From Ureibacillus composti (GTDB lineage Bacteria > Bacillota > Bacilli > Bacillales_A > Planococcaceae), in contig JAUCEP010000002.1 in the NCBI GenBank assembly GCA_030348875.1, positions 823,001-887,000 on the forward strand: a stretch of DNA of 64,000 nt, written 5' to 3'. Each line of letters starts with the position of its first letter. Within the stretch, counting starts at the first letter, position 1. Position numbers and translations under genes: made by a program. Under the pieces are notes generated by a model, which saw only the letters and a program-made list of their open reading frames with translations, was not told the origin of the DNA and did not search any database. Positions 27,509 through 37,294 of the stretch are shown piece after piece.

Positions 27509-28405
27509 TTATTGTGGTACTCTTGCTGCCCAACGTGATAGGTCTGCATCTTCTGCAGTTACAAGTTCAGCTGGGAAAATAAATGTCCAAGGTTTTGTTG
27601 AATTTGGTTGAACGGTCATAATTGGATCTAATTTGAATGAACCTTTTGCAACAAGTTTACCGTTTGCATCAATAATTTCTAGTGGTAATTGTTCAAGGTT
27701 AATTGCCTTGTCATGACCATTACGGATGAAAATTGATGCGTGTAAGCTTTTGTCATCTTGTAATTTAACTTGGAAGCCAGTGAAGTTAACTTCAGTTTTA
27801 CCAAGCTTCGGTAGATCTTTGACAATATTAGCTAGTATTTCTTGTTGCTCTTTTGGAAGTTGGTTTTTCCAAGTTTCATCTAAATCAAGCTGATGTCCTC
27901 TTAAAGAGACAAGGTTAAAGGCGATTTTCCATCCGTCTTGTGGAATTTCTTTCCCTTCAACTAAAGCTCTTTCAAATGTAAATACCCATGGTCGGGCACT
28001 TTCTGGAGGAATGCTGCCTAATTCATTAAAGTTAAATGTTTTAGATGTGATTTGTTGATTGTCTTGATCTAATAAAATTAATTCGATTTCGCCTAGCTCA
28101 ATTGCTTTAGGTAGTGATGAACGGAAAAACGCTTTAACTAACCAAGCACCAGACTGACGTTCTTCATCAATACTGATTGCAGCCAATGATAATTGGTTTG
28201 GCTTTAAAGGTTCTAGTTCATTTACTAAGAAACGAAAAACATATTGTTGCTCTTGGGGTACATTCCAATCCGGATGAAATGAAAGCTTCGTCGTTACTTC
28301 TTCGTTGCTTTCTGATTGTTCAGAGCCCTCAACTAATTCTTTTGAATCAATCGCACTATCTTTTCCGACTTTATCGGTTTTTTTGAAAAAATCAAATAGA
28401 CTCAT
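27509..28405 (-). CDS. slaP: Accessory Sec system S-layer assembly protein (SlaP-like), two SLAP domains
   Basis: Soluble protein of 298 residues that works with SecA2 in export of S-layer proteins in B. anthracis (family knowledge). No signal peptide or membrane segment is seen. After a short acidic lead (residues 1-45) it holds two copies of a SLAP-type domain of about 110 residues: the first ends ESARPWVFTFERAL..GKEIPQDGWKIAF, the second QPNSTKPWTFIFPAELV..DADLSRWAARV. The gene starts 2 nt after the secA2 stop, with GGGGAA inside the end of secA2, indicating tight co-translation. Confidence 0.9.
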   Translation of the reverse strand: MSLFDFFKKTDKVGKDSAIDSKELVEGSEQSESNEEVTTKLSFHPDWNVPQEQQYVFRFLVNELEPLKPNQLSLAAISIDEERQSGAWLVKAFFRSSLPKAIELGEIELILLDQDNQQITSKTFNFNELGSIPPESARPWVFTFERALVEGKEIPQDGWKIAFNLVSLRGHQLDLDETWKNQLPKEQQEILANIVKDLPKLGKTEVNFTGFQVKLQDDKSLHASIFIRNGHDKAINLEQLPLEIIDANGKLVAKGSFKLDPIMTVQPNSTKPWTFIFPAELVTAEDADLSRWAARVPQ

Positions 28406-28407
28406 TC

Positions 28408-30771
28408 TTATTCCCCTTGCTCGTTAATTTCTAGTGATTTCATAAAGACTACTAATTCTTCAACGATCGCACGGCGAACTTCTTGGTAGTTTTTACCGAA
28501 TAATTCTAAGCCTTCACGTTGATAAATTCGCATTGGATCTTCTTGTTGATATTGTCTGAAACCAATACCTTCTTTTAAGTGTGCCATTTGCTCTAAATGT
28601 TTTACCCACATACTATCAATAAATGATAGCATCACTTGTGGAATCACTTGCATAATGCGTTCGTTATTTTCAAACGAATCAATGTATTCATTTAGTTCGT
28701 TGATAGAAGGTTCCATCGATTTGATGATTCTGTTTACTTTTGATTCATCACGATCCACTGTTACTGGCGTTAAGAACAGGGAGTTCACTGTATCTTCGAT
28801 GTCTTCATATTTCCATTCGATCTTGTCAACTTCTTCTGGAGCGTTTTCACGCACAGCGAAGTCAACTGTATCAACAAGCATATCTTTTAATTTACCGAGT
28901 AGATGATCGCGTTTTAAAATGCTATCACGAAGTGTGTAAATAACACGACGTTGTTCATTGATTACATCATCTAGTTTTAAGTTGTATTCACGCATAGAGA
29001 AGTGAGAACCTTCGACGATACGTTGTGTACGGTCAACTAGTTCGTTTACGTCTTTGTTTGTAATACGTCCAATATCATTGACGTCCATTTTCTTCTCGAA
29101 CTTTTCAACATCGTCTTTAGCATAGCGGCGGAACATGTCGTCTTCAATCGATAAAATGAAGCGACTTTCTCCTGGATCACCTTGACGACCAGAACGTCCG
29201 CGAAGTTGGTTATCGACACGGCGGCTTTCATGTTTTTCTGTACCGATTACGTAAAGACCACCAAGTTCAGCAACACCTTCACCTAGAACGATGTCTGTAC
29301 CACGACCAGCCATATTTGTTGCAACTGTAATACGTCCTTTTTGACCCGCTTGTGAAATTAATTCAACTTCCTGTTCAACTGTTTTCGCGTTCAACAGTTG
29401 ATATGTTAAGCCGTGTTCATCTAAAGATTGTGCTACTTTTTCAGATTGCAAAATGGAAGTTGTCCCAATTAGTATTGGTTGACCCTTTTTATGACGTTCC
29501 ACTGTTTCTTGAGCAACATATTTGTATTTGGCTTCTATAGTATTAAAAACGATATCCTGTTGATCTACTCGTTGACGAGGTCGATTAGTTGGGATTTGAA
29601 TAACGCGCATTCCGTATACTTCATTGAATTCTTTTTCTTGTGTTTTCGCAGTACCTGTCATACCTGAAAGGATAGGATACATGCGGAAGTAGTTTTGAAT
29701 CGTAATTTGGGCTTGTGCTTTATTTTCTTCTGTAATTGTTACACCTTCTTTTGCTTCAATTGCTTGGTGTAATCCGTCAGATAAAGTACGACCCTCTAAA
29801 ATACGGCCCGTAAACATATCAACTAACTCGATTTTATCGTCTTTAACGATATAGTCCACATCACGTTGGAACATAACATGTGCACGAACGGCTTGAATCA
29901 CATAATGGTAAAGAGTTTGATGTTCTAAATCGTATAAATTGTCTACACCAAATGCAGCCTCTACTTTTTCAATTCCTTGCTCAGTTAAAGAAGTTGCTTT
30001 TGTTTCATCATCAAAATCATAGTCTTCTTCTTTTTTGAAACGTTTCGCAAGTATTGAGGCAATACGATGAAGTTCATCATTCGCTCCCATTTTACCAGCG
30101 ATAATTAAAGGTGTTTTCGCTTCATCAATCAACACGGAGTCAACTTCATCGATAATGGCATAGTGATAAGGTCGTTGTACTTTCTCTTCAAAAGTGCGAA
30201 CCATATTATCACGAAGGTAATCGAATCCAAATTCTGTTCCGACACCATATGTGATGTCAGCATTGTACGCTTGCTTTTTCTGTCCTTGATCCATCATCGG
30301 AACATTTAAACCAACAGTTAATCCAAGGAATCGATGAATTTGTCCGATTAATTCAAAGTCACGTCTTGCTAGGTAGTCATTAACAGTGATGACGTGAACA
30401 CCTTTTCCTTCAAGGGCACGAACATACGAAGGGAGTGAGGCAACTAATGTTTTACCTTCACCAGTTGGCATTTCAGAAATGTTCCCTTCAGTAAGTACAA
30501 GACCACCGATGATTTGTACATCAAAGTGACGCATATTTAATACGCGTTTTGAGGCCTCACGAACAACTGCAAAAGCATCTGGGATGATGTTTGTAAGCTC
30601 TTCACCATTTGCAATGCGTTCTTTAAATTCATTTGTCATATTTTTAAGTTCATCGTCTGTCATCGATGAATATGTAGGTTCTAAATTATTAATTTGATCA
30701 ACAATTTTATAATATCTTTTTAATTCTTTTGCACTCGTTTTTTCTTTGTTACGGCTAAAAATTGAGAACAT
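28408..30771 (-). CDS. secA2: Accessory Sec translocase ATPase SecA2
   Basis: Peripheral ATPase that drives export of a subset of proteins, in S-layer bacilli the S-layer proteins, through SecYEG. The 787 residues carry Walker A MPTGEGKT (101-108), DEVD box (208-211), NDYLARRD, FDYLRDNM, the second nucleotide-binding half with TNMAGRGTDIVLG, and QLRGRSGRQGDPGESRF. It is about 50 residues shorter than housekeeping SecA and lacks the C-terminal Cys-rich zinc/SecB motif, as SecA2 proteins do. It is followed immediately by slaP in the same unit and lies beside tagO and other wall genes. Confidence 0.95.
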   Translation of the reverse strand: MFSIFSRNKEKTSAKELKRYYKIVDQINNLEPTYSSMTDDELKNMTNEFKERIANGEELTNIIPDAFAVVREASKRVLNMRHFDVQIIGGLVLTEGNISEMPTGEGKTLVASLPSYVRALEGKGVHVITVNDYLARRDFELIGQIHRFLGLTVGLNVPMMDQGQKKQAYNADITYGVGTEFGFDYLRDNMVRTFEEKVQRPYHYAIIDEVDSVLIDEAKTPLIIAGKMGANDELHRIASILAKRFKKEEDYDFDDETKATSLTEQGIEKVEAAFGVDNLYDLEHQTLYHYVIQAVRAHVMFQRDVDYIVKDDKIELVDMFTGRILEGRTLSDGLHQAIEAKEGVTITEENKAQAQITIQNYFRMYPILSGMTGTAKTQEKEFNEVYGMRVIQIPTNRPRQRVDQQDIVFNTIEAKYKYVAQETVERHKKGQPILIGTTSILQSEKVAQSLDEHGLTYQLLNAKTVEQEVELISQAGQKGRITVATNMAGRGTDIVLGEGVAELGGLYVIGTEKHESRRVDNQLRGRSGRQGDPGESRFILSIEDDMFRRYAKDDVEKFEKKMDVNDIGRITNKDVNELVDRTQRIVEGSHFSMREYNLKLDDVINEQRRVIYTLRDSILKRDHLLGKLKDMLVDTVDFAVRENAPEEVDKIEWKYEDIEDTVNSLFLTPVTVDRDESKVNRIIKSMEPSINELNEYIDSFENNERIMQVIPQVMLSFIDSMWVKHLEQMAHLKEGIGFRQYQQEDPMRIYQREGLELFGKNYQEVRRAIVEELVVFMKSLEINEQGE

Positions 30772-31010
30772 AATTTTACTCTCCTTTAAAATCGTCTAAC
30801 TATAGTGTAGACACTTTGTTATTCTATCAAACTTTTTGAGGTATGACTACTTCTCGCGTGGGGAAATCTAATTCAAAGGAATTTGTAGATATTATTACTT
30901 TTATTAAATCTGGATTGAAAAATTTAGAAAAACTATATTTTATTTATTTTCCATGCTATAATTATGGAGGTTTGTAACGTATATATTTATTTTTTTTGAG
31001 GAGGAGAGAC

Positions 31011-32057
31011 ATGCTTTACGTGTCTTTATTCGTGGCGCTTGTCGCAGCCATTTTACTAACTCCACTAGTAAAGCGTTTGGCCTTTCGAATCGGAGCAGTT
31101 GATGCACCAAACTATCGAAAAGTTCATTCGCGCATTATGCCACGACTAGGTGGTTTAGCCATCTATCTTGCATTTTTAATTGGACTTCTAATTTTACGAC
31201 CTGAAAGTCAATACACATTAGCCATTGTTTTAGGGGCTACAGTTATTGTCATTACTGGTGTTTTAGATGATATGTATGAGATTTCCGCAAAAGCAAAGAT
31301 GCTAGGGCAATTAGTAGCAGCGATTATCATCGTATTCTTTGGTGGAATTCAAATTGAATTCATCAACTTACCTTTTAATGATGGGCAGTTAGATTTTGGA
31401 TTTTTAAGTATTCCATTTACAATCGTGTGGATTATCGGTATTACAAATGCCGTGAATTTAATTGATGGTTTAGATGGACTTGCAGCAGGGGTTTCCACAA
31501 TCGCGTTCATTACACTAGCGGGAATGGCGATGATTATGGGGAATGGTTTTGTTATCGCAATAGCGGCCATTTTAGCTTGTGCAACAATTGGTTTCTTATT
31601 TTATAATTTCCACCCAGCGAAAATTTTCATGGGTGATACTGGGGCCTTATTCTTAGGGTTTATGATTGCGGTCTTATCCTTACTTGGATTTAAAAATATT
31701 ACGGTCGTTTCATTTATCATCCCGGTTATTATGCTTGGTGTTCCAATCTCTGATACATTCTTTGCAATTGTTCGTCGTTATCGAAACAAACAAAAATGGT
31801 CAGATCCAGACAAATCCCATTTACATCACCGTTTAATTGATATGGGATTCTCACATCGTCAAACAGTCTTAATTATTTACGGAATCGCAGCCATGTTTGG
31901 CCTTGCAGCAGTAATCTTCTCAATGGCAAAACTTTGGGGAGCTATCCTATTAGTAACAGTGATCTTAGTAGCGATTGAACTGTTCGTCGAAATAATTGGA
32001 CTAGCTGGTAAAAACTACAAACCACTCATTAACCTAGTAAGAATCTTTAATAAGTAA
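31011..32057 (+). CDS. tagO: TagO/WecA-type undecaprenyl-phosphate N-acetylglucosaminyl-1-phosphate transferase
   Basis: Integral membrane enzyme that transfers GlcNAc-1-phosphate from UDP-GlcNAc to undecaprenyl phosphate, the first step in wall teichoic acid and secondary wall polymer synthesis. About 348 residues with some 10-11 membrane segments. Motifs: VHSRIMPRLGGLAIYLAF, GVLDDMYEISAKAKML (DDxxE), NAVNLIDGLDGLAAG, FMGDTGALFLGF and the HLHHRLIDMG loop. ATG 31011 is chosen because GAGGAGG (30998-31004) precedes it; a TTG at 30996 would lie before that site. It is divergent from secA2. Confidence 0.93.
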   Translation: MLYVSLFVALVAAILLTPLVKRLAFRIGAVDAPNYRKVHSRIMPRLGGLAIYLAFLIGLLILRPESQYTLAIVLGATVIVITGVLDDMYEISAKAKMLGQLVAAIIIVFFGGIQIEFINLPFNDGQLDFGFLSIPFTIVWIIGITNAVNLIDGLDGLAAGVSTIAFITLAGMAMIMGNGFVIAIAAILACATIGFLFYNFHPAKIFMGDTGALFLGFMIAVLSLLGFKNITVVSFIIPVIMLGVPISDTFFAIVRRYRNKQKWSDPDKSHLHHRLIDMGFSHRQTVLIIYGIAAMFGLAAVIFSMAKLWGAILLVTVILVAIELFVEIIGLAGKNYKPLINLVRIFNK

Positions 32058-32101
32058 GTATTCTGTCGTTAGAGAGTTAATATTATGATTAAGTAAATTT
32101 T

Positions 32102-32150
32102 AAGTCACTTCTTTTGATCGAGTTATTCGATGAAAGGAAGTGGCTTTTTT
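32102..32150 (+). terminator. Rho-independent terminator after tagO
   Basis: AAGTCACTTC pairs with GAAGTGGCTT (one wobble) and an inner ATCGA / TCGAT extends the stem; TTTTTT follows. Confidence 0.85.
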
Positions 32151-32376
32151 GATGTGACTTTTTAAGAAGAAACGAAGAGTGAAAAATAAAAGTAATAAAA
32201 AAAGGAATCAAAGGGAAAAATGGAGATGTATAAGATGGAGTGGAAATAGAAAGAGTGTTGGATGGATGTTGGAGAAGCTAGATGTGATTCTTGCTCTGGT
32301 TAAGGGTGTAGTGGGTGAGAGGGAATGTTGTATAGGTTTTACATGGACTTGCTAGTGAAAGAATGTCTGTGATGAG

Positions 32377-32868
32377 CGGATGAATAATTCAGTGAACGGA
32401 CGAAACCCCTGGCTAAGCGGACAAATAGATCGTTGAACGGACGAAATGCGTGGTTTAGCGGACGAATAAATCATTGAACGGACGAAACCATAGCTAAGCG
32501 GACTAATAAATCGCAGAACGGACGAAACGCATGGCAAAGCGGACGAAATGAACCACTAAACGGACGAAATCCACCGCTATCTAGTCAAAATGGGCTTCTA
32601 TCCGGTCAAAAAGAATTTTAACCGAGCAAAACCAGAGTATATCTGGTCAAAAGTTATTTTAATCGAGCAAAACCCGAGTGTATCCGGTCAAAAAGAATTT
32701 CAATCGAGCAAAACCCGAGTGTATCCGGTCAAAAAGAATTTTAACCGAGCAAAACCCGAGTATATCTGGTCAAAAGTTATTTTAACCGAGCAAAACCCGA
32801 GTGTATCCGGTCAAAAGTAATTCTATCCGAGCAAAACCCAATACAATCCAGTCAATAACATCTCAAGA
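32377..32868. repeat. Intergenic array 3: 24 units of exactly 20 or 21 nt that switch anchor word midway
   Basis: Units start at 32377 and keep phase to the last at 32849. The first ten use CGGACGAA (lengths 20,21,20,21,20,20,20,21,21,21). From 32582 the anchor becomes TAGTCAAAA, then CGGTCAAAA alternating with CGAGCAAAA, with strict 20/21 alternation from 32603 to the end (a 41-nt dimer repeated about six times). There is no phase slip at the switch. The array sits between the convergent tagO and LCP genes, after both terminators' outer ends. The plus-strand open frame at 32590-32820 is a by-product. Confidence 0.95.
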
Positions 32869-32898
32869 AAAATTTCCGCCAAACCCATTATCCAAAAC

Positions 32899-32937
32899 AA
32901 AAAAAACACGAAGGAATAAAATTCCTCCGCGTTCAAA
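32899..32937 (-). terminator. Terminator of the LCP-family gene
   Basis: On the minus strand AACGCGGAGGAAT / ATTCCTTCGTGTT with a 3-nt loop, followed by a long T-run. Confidence 0.87.
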
Positions 32938-32943
32938 AATCAA

Positions 32944-34005
32944 CTATTCATTGTCGTATTCGTAACCTTGTGTATTCTCAGTTACGCCTGTATCGTTTGT
33001 TGTGCCAGAAATGTTTGACGTATCTGGGATTAATCCTAGATGACTTTGTAGAATTGATTGTGTTTCTTTAAGTGATTCTTCATCTAATGTATAATAGTAA
33101 GTGCCTGTTGTCCAGTCATCGTATCCAACTAATTGAAGAGTGTCGATTTGTGGAATGCCATTTAATAAATAGCTGAATAAGGCTTTCATTTCATCAAATG
33201 TCATGTCTGTTTTCATGTTATTGCCAACTGCATCAATCACATCACCGTATTTTGTAATGGATTTAATAGAAGCTGCTTCTTTTGCCATCGCTTTAATGAT
33301 ATCTTGTTGGCGTTTACCGCGTTCGATATCACTATCAATTTTACGTGTACGAGCTAAAGCTAAAGCTTGACTACCATTTAAATGTTGGTCTGGTCCAGGT
33401 GTTAGTTCTACTGTGTATTTGTCAAATTCATCTTTTTCTGTAAACGCATGCGGGATATTTACATCAACTGTGATTCCGCCTAATGCATCAATTACATCGA
33501 TAAATGCTTCGAAATTCATTCGTACGTAGTAATCAACGGGAACATCGAATAAATTTTCCACTGTTTCGATTGTGGCTAAAGTTCCACCGTATGCGTGTGC
33601 ATGAGTGATTTTATCATTATATCCTACGTATGGGATGTAAACATTTGAGTCACGTGGAATACTTACTAATTTAACCGTTTTAGACTTGTTATTTAACGTT
33701 GCCAACACTAATGCATCGGAACGTGAATTTTCTGCGCCTTGGCCACGTTTTTCACTATCATCAACCCCGATAAATAGAACCGAGATATTATCTGTAATGG
33801 GTTCAACTTTTGCTTCACGTAAATCAGAAATGGATCGATCTCCAAGTTCTTCATAGGAATTGTTAGCGGCTTTCTCCGCTTTTTTAGTTATATAAATGCC
33901 ATAAGCTGATACGCATATTAAAAGTGAGGCGGCCAGCATTAGTATTACTTTTAAAGTAAAAGATAGCTTGGACCTTTTCTTCTGGCTCTTTTCTGATCTT
34001 CTCAT
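32944..34005 (-). CDS. LytR-CpsA-Psr (LCP) family wall polymer ligase
   Basis: Membrane-anchored enzyme that transfers undecaprenyl-linked polymers (teichoic acid or secondary wall polymer) to peptidoglycan. Of 353 residues, a basic cytoplasmic start and one membrane segment (about 17-40) are followed by the LCP domain: NISVLFIGVDD, SRSDALVLATLN, KLVSIPRDSNVYIP, and GSQALALARTRKIDSDIERGKRQQ with the Arg residues that bind pyrophosphate. The C-terminus is Thr/Asn/acid-rich and unstructured. It is convergent with tagO, whose product begins the polymer that this enzyme may attach. Confidence 0.93.
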   Translation of the reverse strand: MRRSEKSQKKRSKLSFTLKVILMLAASLLICVSAYGIYITKKAEKAANNSYEELGDRSISDLREAKVEPITDNISVLFIGVDDSEKRGQGAENSRSDALVLATLNNKSKTVKLVSIPRDSNVYIPYVGYNDKITHAHAYGGTLATIETVENLFDVPVDYYVRMNFEAFIDVIDALGGITVDVNIPHAFTEKDEFDKYTVELTPGPDQHLNGSQALALARTRKIDSDIERGKRQQDIIKAMAKEAASIKSITKYGDVIDAVGNNMKTDMTFDEMKALFSYLLNGIPQIDTLQLVGYDDWTTGTYYYTLDEESLKETQSILQSHLGLIPDTSNISGTTNDTGVTENTQGYEYDNE

Positions 34006-34191
34006 TTAAACTCTCCTCTAAGTTGGGAATCGTACAAATAGTAAATGAATCATTCCACCATATTTAGTATGTTGAAATGATGAAGTACAGCACAAAAAAA
34101 TTCGATATATATAATGTCAGCTGAAAAGAAAAAAATATTCAATACGATTCATTATACTATGATGTCGAAAAACAGTAAAATAAAAATTTTA

Positions 34192-34827
34192 TTACGATAT
34201 TACAAATTCAACAAATAGTTGATCGACACAGTCTACTTTGGCTTGTCCATTGGTTAGCTCAGTCATCCATTGCACGAAAGCTTCTTCTTCAGCTTTTAAA
34301 ACATTTACAAAAACTTCGACATCTTCTGCATATTGGATTTCTTGTAATGTGTAAGAAGAACTGCGAATTTCATTTTCCACTTTTCCAAGCCATGTATAAT
34401 CAATGGATACTTTCATGATATGGTGCAATTTTCGCTCTACAACCTGTGCAGCACTAATGCCTTCAGTTGTTGCTTTACCATATGCACGAATAAGACCGCC
34501 ACCGCCGAGTTTTATTCCACCGAAGTAACGTGTCACGACAACAACAGTATCTTTCAATCCCTGTTTTTTTAGGACTTCTAACATAGGGACGCCAGCGGTA
34601 CCACTTGGTTCCCCGTCATCATTGGCTTTTTGGATATTGTCATGTTCACCAATCATGTAGCAAGAACAATTATGTGTTGCATTTGGATGCATTTTTTTGA
34701 TTTTATTGATAAAATTAAGTGCTTCTTCTTCAGTTTCAGCACGATCAACATATGTAATAAAACGAGATTTTGATAATACAATTTCGCTTTCTCCATATCC
34801 TTTTACTGTCTTATAGTCATTCCGCAT
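34192..34827 (-). CDS. yvyE: YigZ/YvyE family protein (UPF0029/IMPACT)
   Basis: Cytoplasmic protein of 211 residues. The conserved N-terminal UPF0029 domain shows SKSRFITYVDRAETEEEA, HPNATHNCSCYMIG, NDDGEPSGTAGVPML and VTRYFGGIKLGGGGLIRAYG. A smaller ferredoxin-like C-terminal domain follows. The family is related to eukaryotic IMPACT, but its bacterial function is unsettled. The divergent position next to degS is the same as in B. subtilis, supporting the yvyE name. Confidence 0.93.
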   Translation of the reverse strand: MRNDYKTVKGYGESEIVLSKSRFITYVDRAETEEEALNFINKIKKMHPNATHNCSCYMIGEHDNIQKANDDGEPSGTAGVPMLEVLKKQGLKDTVVVVTRYFGGIKLGGGGLIRAYGKATTEGISAAQVVERKLHHIMKVSIDYTWLGKVENEIRSSSYTLQEIQYAEDVEVFVNVLKAEEEAFVQWMTELTNGQAKVDCVDQLFVEFVIS

Positions 34828-34981
34828 TATATATTCTCCTTTTATTTCAAATATTTCAATTCATCTCTAGGAAGAAAATTACTAAAAAAATCGTATACTT
34901 AATGATATAATAGTCTAGAACTACTTTACTTACTGGTATAGCAATTAGAACCATATAATCCAATTAGATTGGGGAAAGGTT

Positions 34982-36178
34982 ATGTTTCAAGATCAGAAAT
35001 TCGATATAAGTTCATTGGACTTCATTTTTAACCGAATGATTGATTCCATTACGAATTCAAAAAATGATATTTTTGTGATTGGTGAACAAAGTCGAAATAA
35101 CTTCGATGAAATGATGAAGGAACTCGAGTTAATTAAAACACAATTAAAAATCGTTATAGATGAAAGTGATTTATTAGAACAGCAAACCAAATTGGCTAAG
35201 CAGCGTCTAGTAGAAGTAAGTAAATACTTTAATAAGTATACTGAAACTCAAGTACGTGAAGCATATGAAACGGCCAATCATTTCCAAATCAAATTATCTT
35301 TATCAAAAGCAGAAGAAAAAAGACTTCGTGAAAGACGAGACGATTTAGAACGCCGTTTAAAAACATTATACGATACGATTGAGCGAGCTGACCATATCGT
35401 TAATCAAGTAAATGTTGTGTTAAATTATTTAACAACTGATTTAAAGAATCTAAGTTCCGTATTAGAAAAGGCTAAAATGAAAACAGAATTGGGCATTAAA
35501 ATTATCGCTGCTCAAGAAAAAGAAAGAAAACGCGTATCTCGTGAAATTCACGATGGACCAGCTCAAATGATGGCCAATGTTTTAATGCGTACAGACTTAA
35601 TTGACCGAACATATCGCGACAAAGGCATAGATGCAGCAATGAAGGAAATTGCAGATTTGAAAGTAACCGTTCGTAATGCTTTATCGGAAGTGCGCAGAAT
35701 TATCTATGATTTACGTCCAATGGCACTCGATGATTTAGGAATAGTTCCGACTTTGAAAAAGTATTTATCAACGACAATGGAGTATAACCCTGGTGTTGAC
35801 ATACATTTTCAAACCAATAATGGGGAAAAGCGACTTCCTTCTGATTATGAAGTGTCGATCTTCCGATTAGTTCAAGAGAGTGTTAATAATGCCATTAAAC
35901 ACGGAAAGTCAAAAGATGTTTGGGTAAGACTTGAGTGGCTTCCAAAGTTGCTCAACGTAAGTGTGAGAGATAATGGTCAAGGCTTTGATAAATGTAAAGT
36001 AAGAGAACAATCATTCGGAATTCTTGGTATGAAAGAACGCATTGACCTACTAAAAGGAAAGATGGAAATTCAAAGTGAAGTTGGTAAAGGTACTTCCGTA
36101 CTGTTTAAAATTCCACTTTCTGAAGGTCTTCCAATGATCAAAAATAATGAGATTCAAAAGCTCAAGCAAAAGGGGTAG
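34982..36178 (+). CDS. degS: Sensor histidine kinase DegS
   Basis: Cytoplasmic two-component kinase that phosphorylates DegU and controls motility, exoenzymes, competence and biofilm. The 398 residues have no membrane segment: an N-terminal DegS sensory region (about 1-170, rich in coiled coil such as [19 protein letters not shown]), a HisKA_3 dimerisation helix with the phospho-accepting His in [18 protein letters not shown], and an HATPase domain with [17 protein letters not shown] and [22 protein letters not shown] precedes the ATG. degU follows after 5 nt. Confidence 0.97.
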   Translation: MFQDQKFDISSLDFIFNRMIDSITNSKNDIFVIGEQSRNNFDEMMKELELIKTQLKIVIDESDLLEQQTKLAKQRLVEVSKYFNKYTETQVREAYETANHFQIKLSLSKAEEKRLRERRDDLERRLKTLYDTIERADHIVNQVNVVLNYLTTDLKNLSSVLEKAKMKTELGIKIIAAQEKERKRVSREIHDGPAQMMANVLMRTDLIDRTYRDKGIDAAMKEIADLKVTVRNALSEVRRIIYDLRPMALDDLGIVPTLKKYLSTTMEYNPGVDIHFQTNNGEKRLPSDYEVSIFRLVQESVNNAIKHGKSKDVWVRLEWLPKLLNVSVRDNGQGFDKCKVREQSFGILGMKERIDLLKGKMEIQSEVGKGTSVLFKIPLSEGLPMIKNNEIQKLKQKG

Positions 36179-36183
36179 AAATC

Positions 36184-36858
36184 ATGACGAAAATTATTAT
36201 TATAGATGACCACCAATTATTCCGTGAAGGTGTAAAACGTATATTAGATTTTGAAGAAACATTTGAAGTAGTGGCAGAAGGTGATGACGGTACAGATAGT
36301 CTAAAGTTATATCGTGAAAACTTACCAGATGTAGTGTTAATGGACATCAATATGCCAGGGAAAAATGGTGTTGAAGCAACTGCTGATTTACTTGTAGAAT
36401 TCCCTGAAGCAAAAGTGATTATGCTATCCATCCATGATGATGAATCATATGTAACTCATGCATTAAAATCAGGTGCATTAGGCTACATGCTAAAAGAAAT
36501 GGATGCTGACGAAATCGTTGAAGCTATTAAAGTTGTGGCAAACGGTGGCTCATACTTACATCCGAAAGTAACAAAAAACTTAGTGGCTGAATTCCGTCGC
36601 TTAAGCGAACATGAAAATAAAGGCAATTTCCATCAAACAGAAATTCGTCGTCCATTCCATTTACTAACAAAACGTGAATGTGAAGTTCTACAATTACTAA
36701 CTGATGGACAATCAAACCGTGCAATTGGTGAAACTTTATTCATCTCTGAAAAAACGGTTAAAAACCACGTTTCAAGCATTTTACAAAAAATGAACGTAAA
36801 CGACCGTACACAAGCCGTTGTTACAGCAATCAAAAACGGCTGGGTTGAAGTGCGTTAA
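36184..36858 (+). CDS. degU: Response regulator DegU (NarL/LuxR type)
   Basis: Transcription factor of 224 residues. The receiver domain contains DD at 8-9, the phosphorylated Asp54 in [10 protein letters not shown], and a conserved Lys near residue 104 ([10 protein letters not shown]). The C-terminal LuxR helix-turn-helix reads [20 protein letters not shown] followed by [16 protein letters not shown]. Co-transcribed with degS (5-nt gap) and followed by a terminator at 36971. In Bacillus it influences flagellar genes and comK, which fits the comF and flagellar genes downstream. Confidence 0.97.
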   Translation: MTKIIIIDDHQLFREGVKRILDFEETFEVVAEGDDGTDSLKLYRENLPDVVLMDINMPGKNGVEATADLLVEFPEAKVIMLSIHDDESYVTHALKSGALGYMLKEMDADEIVEAIKVVANGGSYLHPKVTKNLVAEFRRLSEHENKGNFHQTEIRRPFHLLTKRECEVLQLLTDGQSNRAIGETLFISEKTVKNHVSSILQKMNVNDRTQAVVTAIKNGWVEVR

Positions 36859-36970
36859 TATAAGAAACTAGATAATTTGATAGGATAGTAGTCAATTGAA
36901 GCTCTAGTCTATTTGGCTTTAATTGAGTGCTATAAGAAAGATTAGGATGCAATAAAAGGATAAAGGGTGA

Positions 36971-37022
36971 AATTCCAATCAGCAATTTTCCATTTGGAGG
37001 ATTGTTGGTTGGAATTTTTTTA
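36971..37022 (+). terminator. Rho-independent terminator after degSU
   Basis: AATTCCAATCAGCAAT pairs with ATTGTTGGTTGGAATT (two wobbles), loop 14 nt, then TTTTTTT. The remaining stretch to 37294 holds no gene I can recognise. Confidence 0.85.
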
Positions 37023-37294
37023 TTTCTTTTTTGTGTGAATGGTAGAAAAGTAGAGAATGTATTTAATACGAGTTTGTATAAAAATCCAAATTTTTCTCAA
37101 GATAATCGGTAATAGACATGCTACACGTGTGAAAATGAAATATATGAAACTAAAACGAAATTCGAGCGTCTTTAGTGAATGACTTTACGAAATAAATACA
37201 GAAATCGAAAATGACTACGATTTTCGCGAAAGCTAAGACGATAGGCATAGTAAATCAATCTATGCTACAATATGCGCGGGAGGGTTACAAGTTT

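Noticed and set aside
32590-32820. Plus-strand open frame with repeated VKKNFNRAKPEYIWSK-type text
   Set aside because: Produced by the 41-nt dimer of array 3 (three dimers = 123 nt, a multiple of 3). No ribosome binding site and no family.
743-32868. CRISPR interpretation of the phased arrays
   Set aside because: Units are 20-21 nt in total with anchors of only about 8-10 nt; the text between anchors is itself repeated, and no cas gene or leader is present.
37211-37294. N-terminal extension of the lipoprotein frame
   Set aside because: Would put 28 residues before a clear lipoprotein signal peptide and ignores the GGGAGGG placed for ATG 37295.
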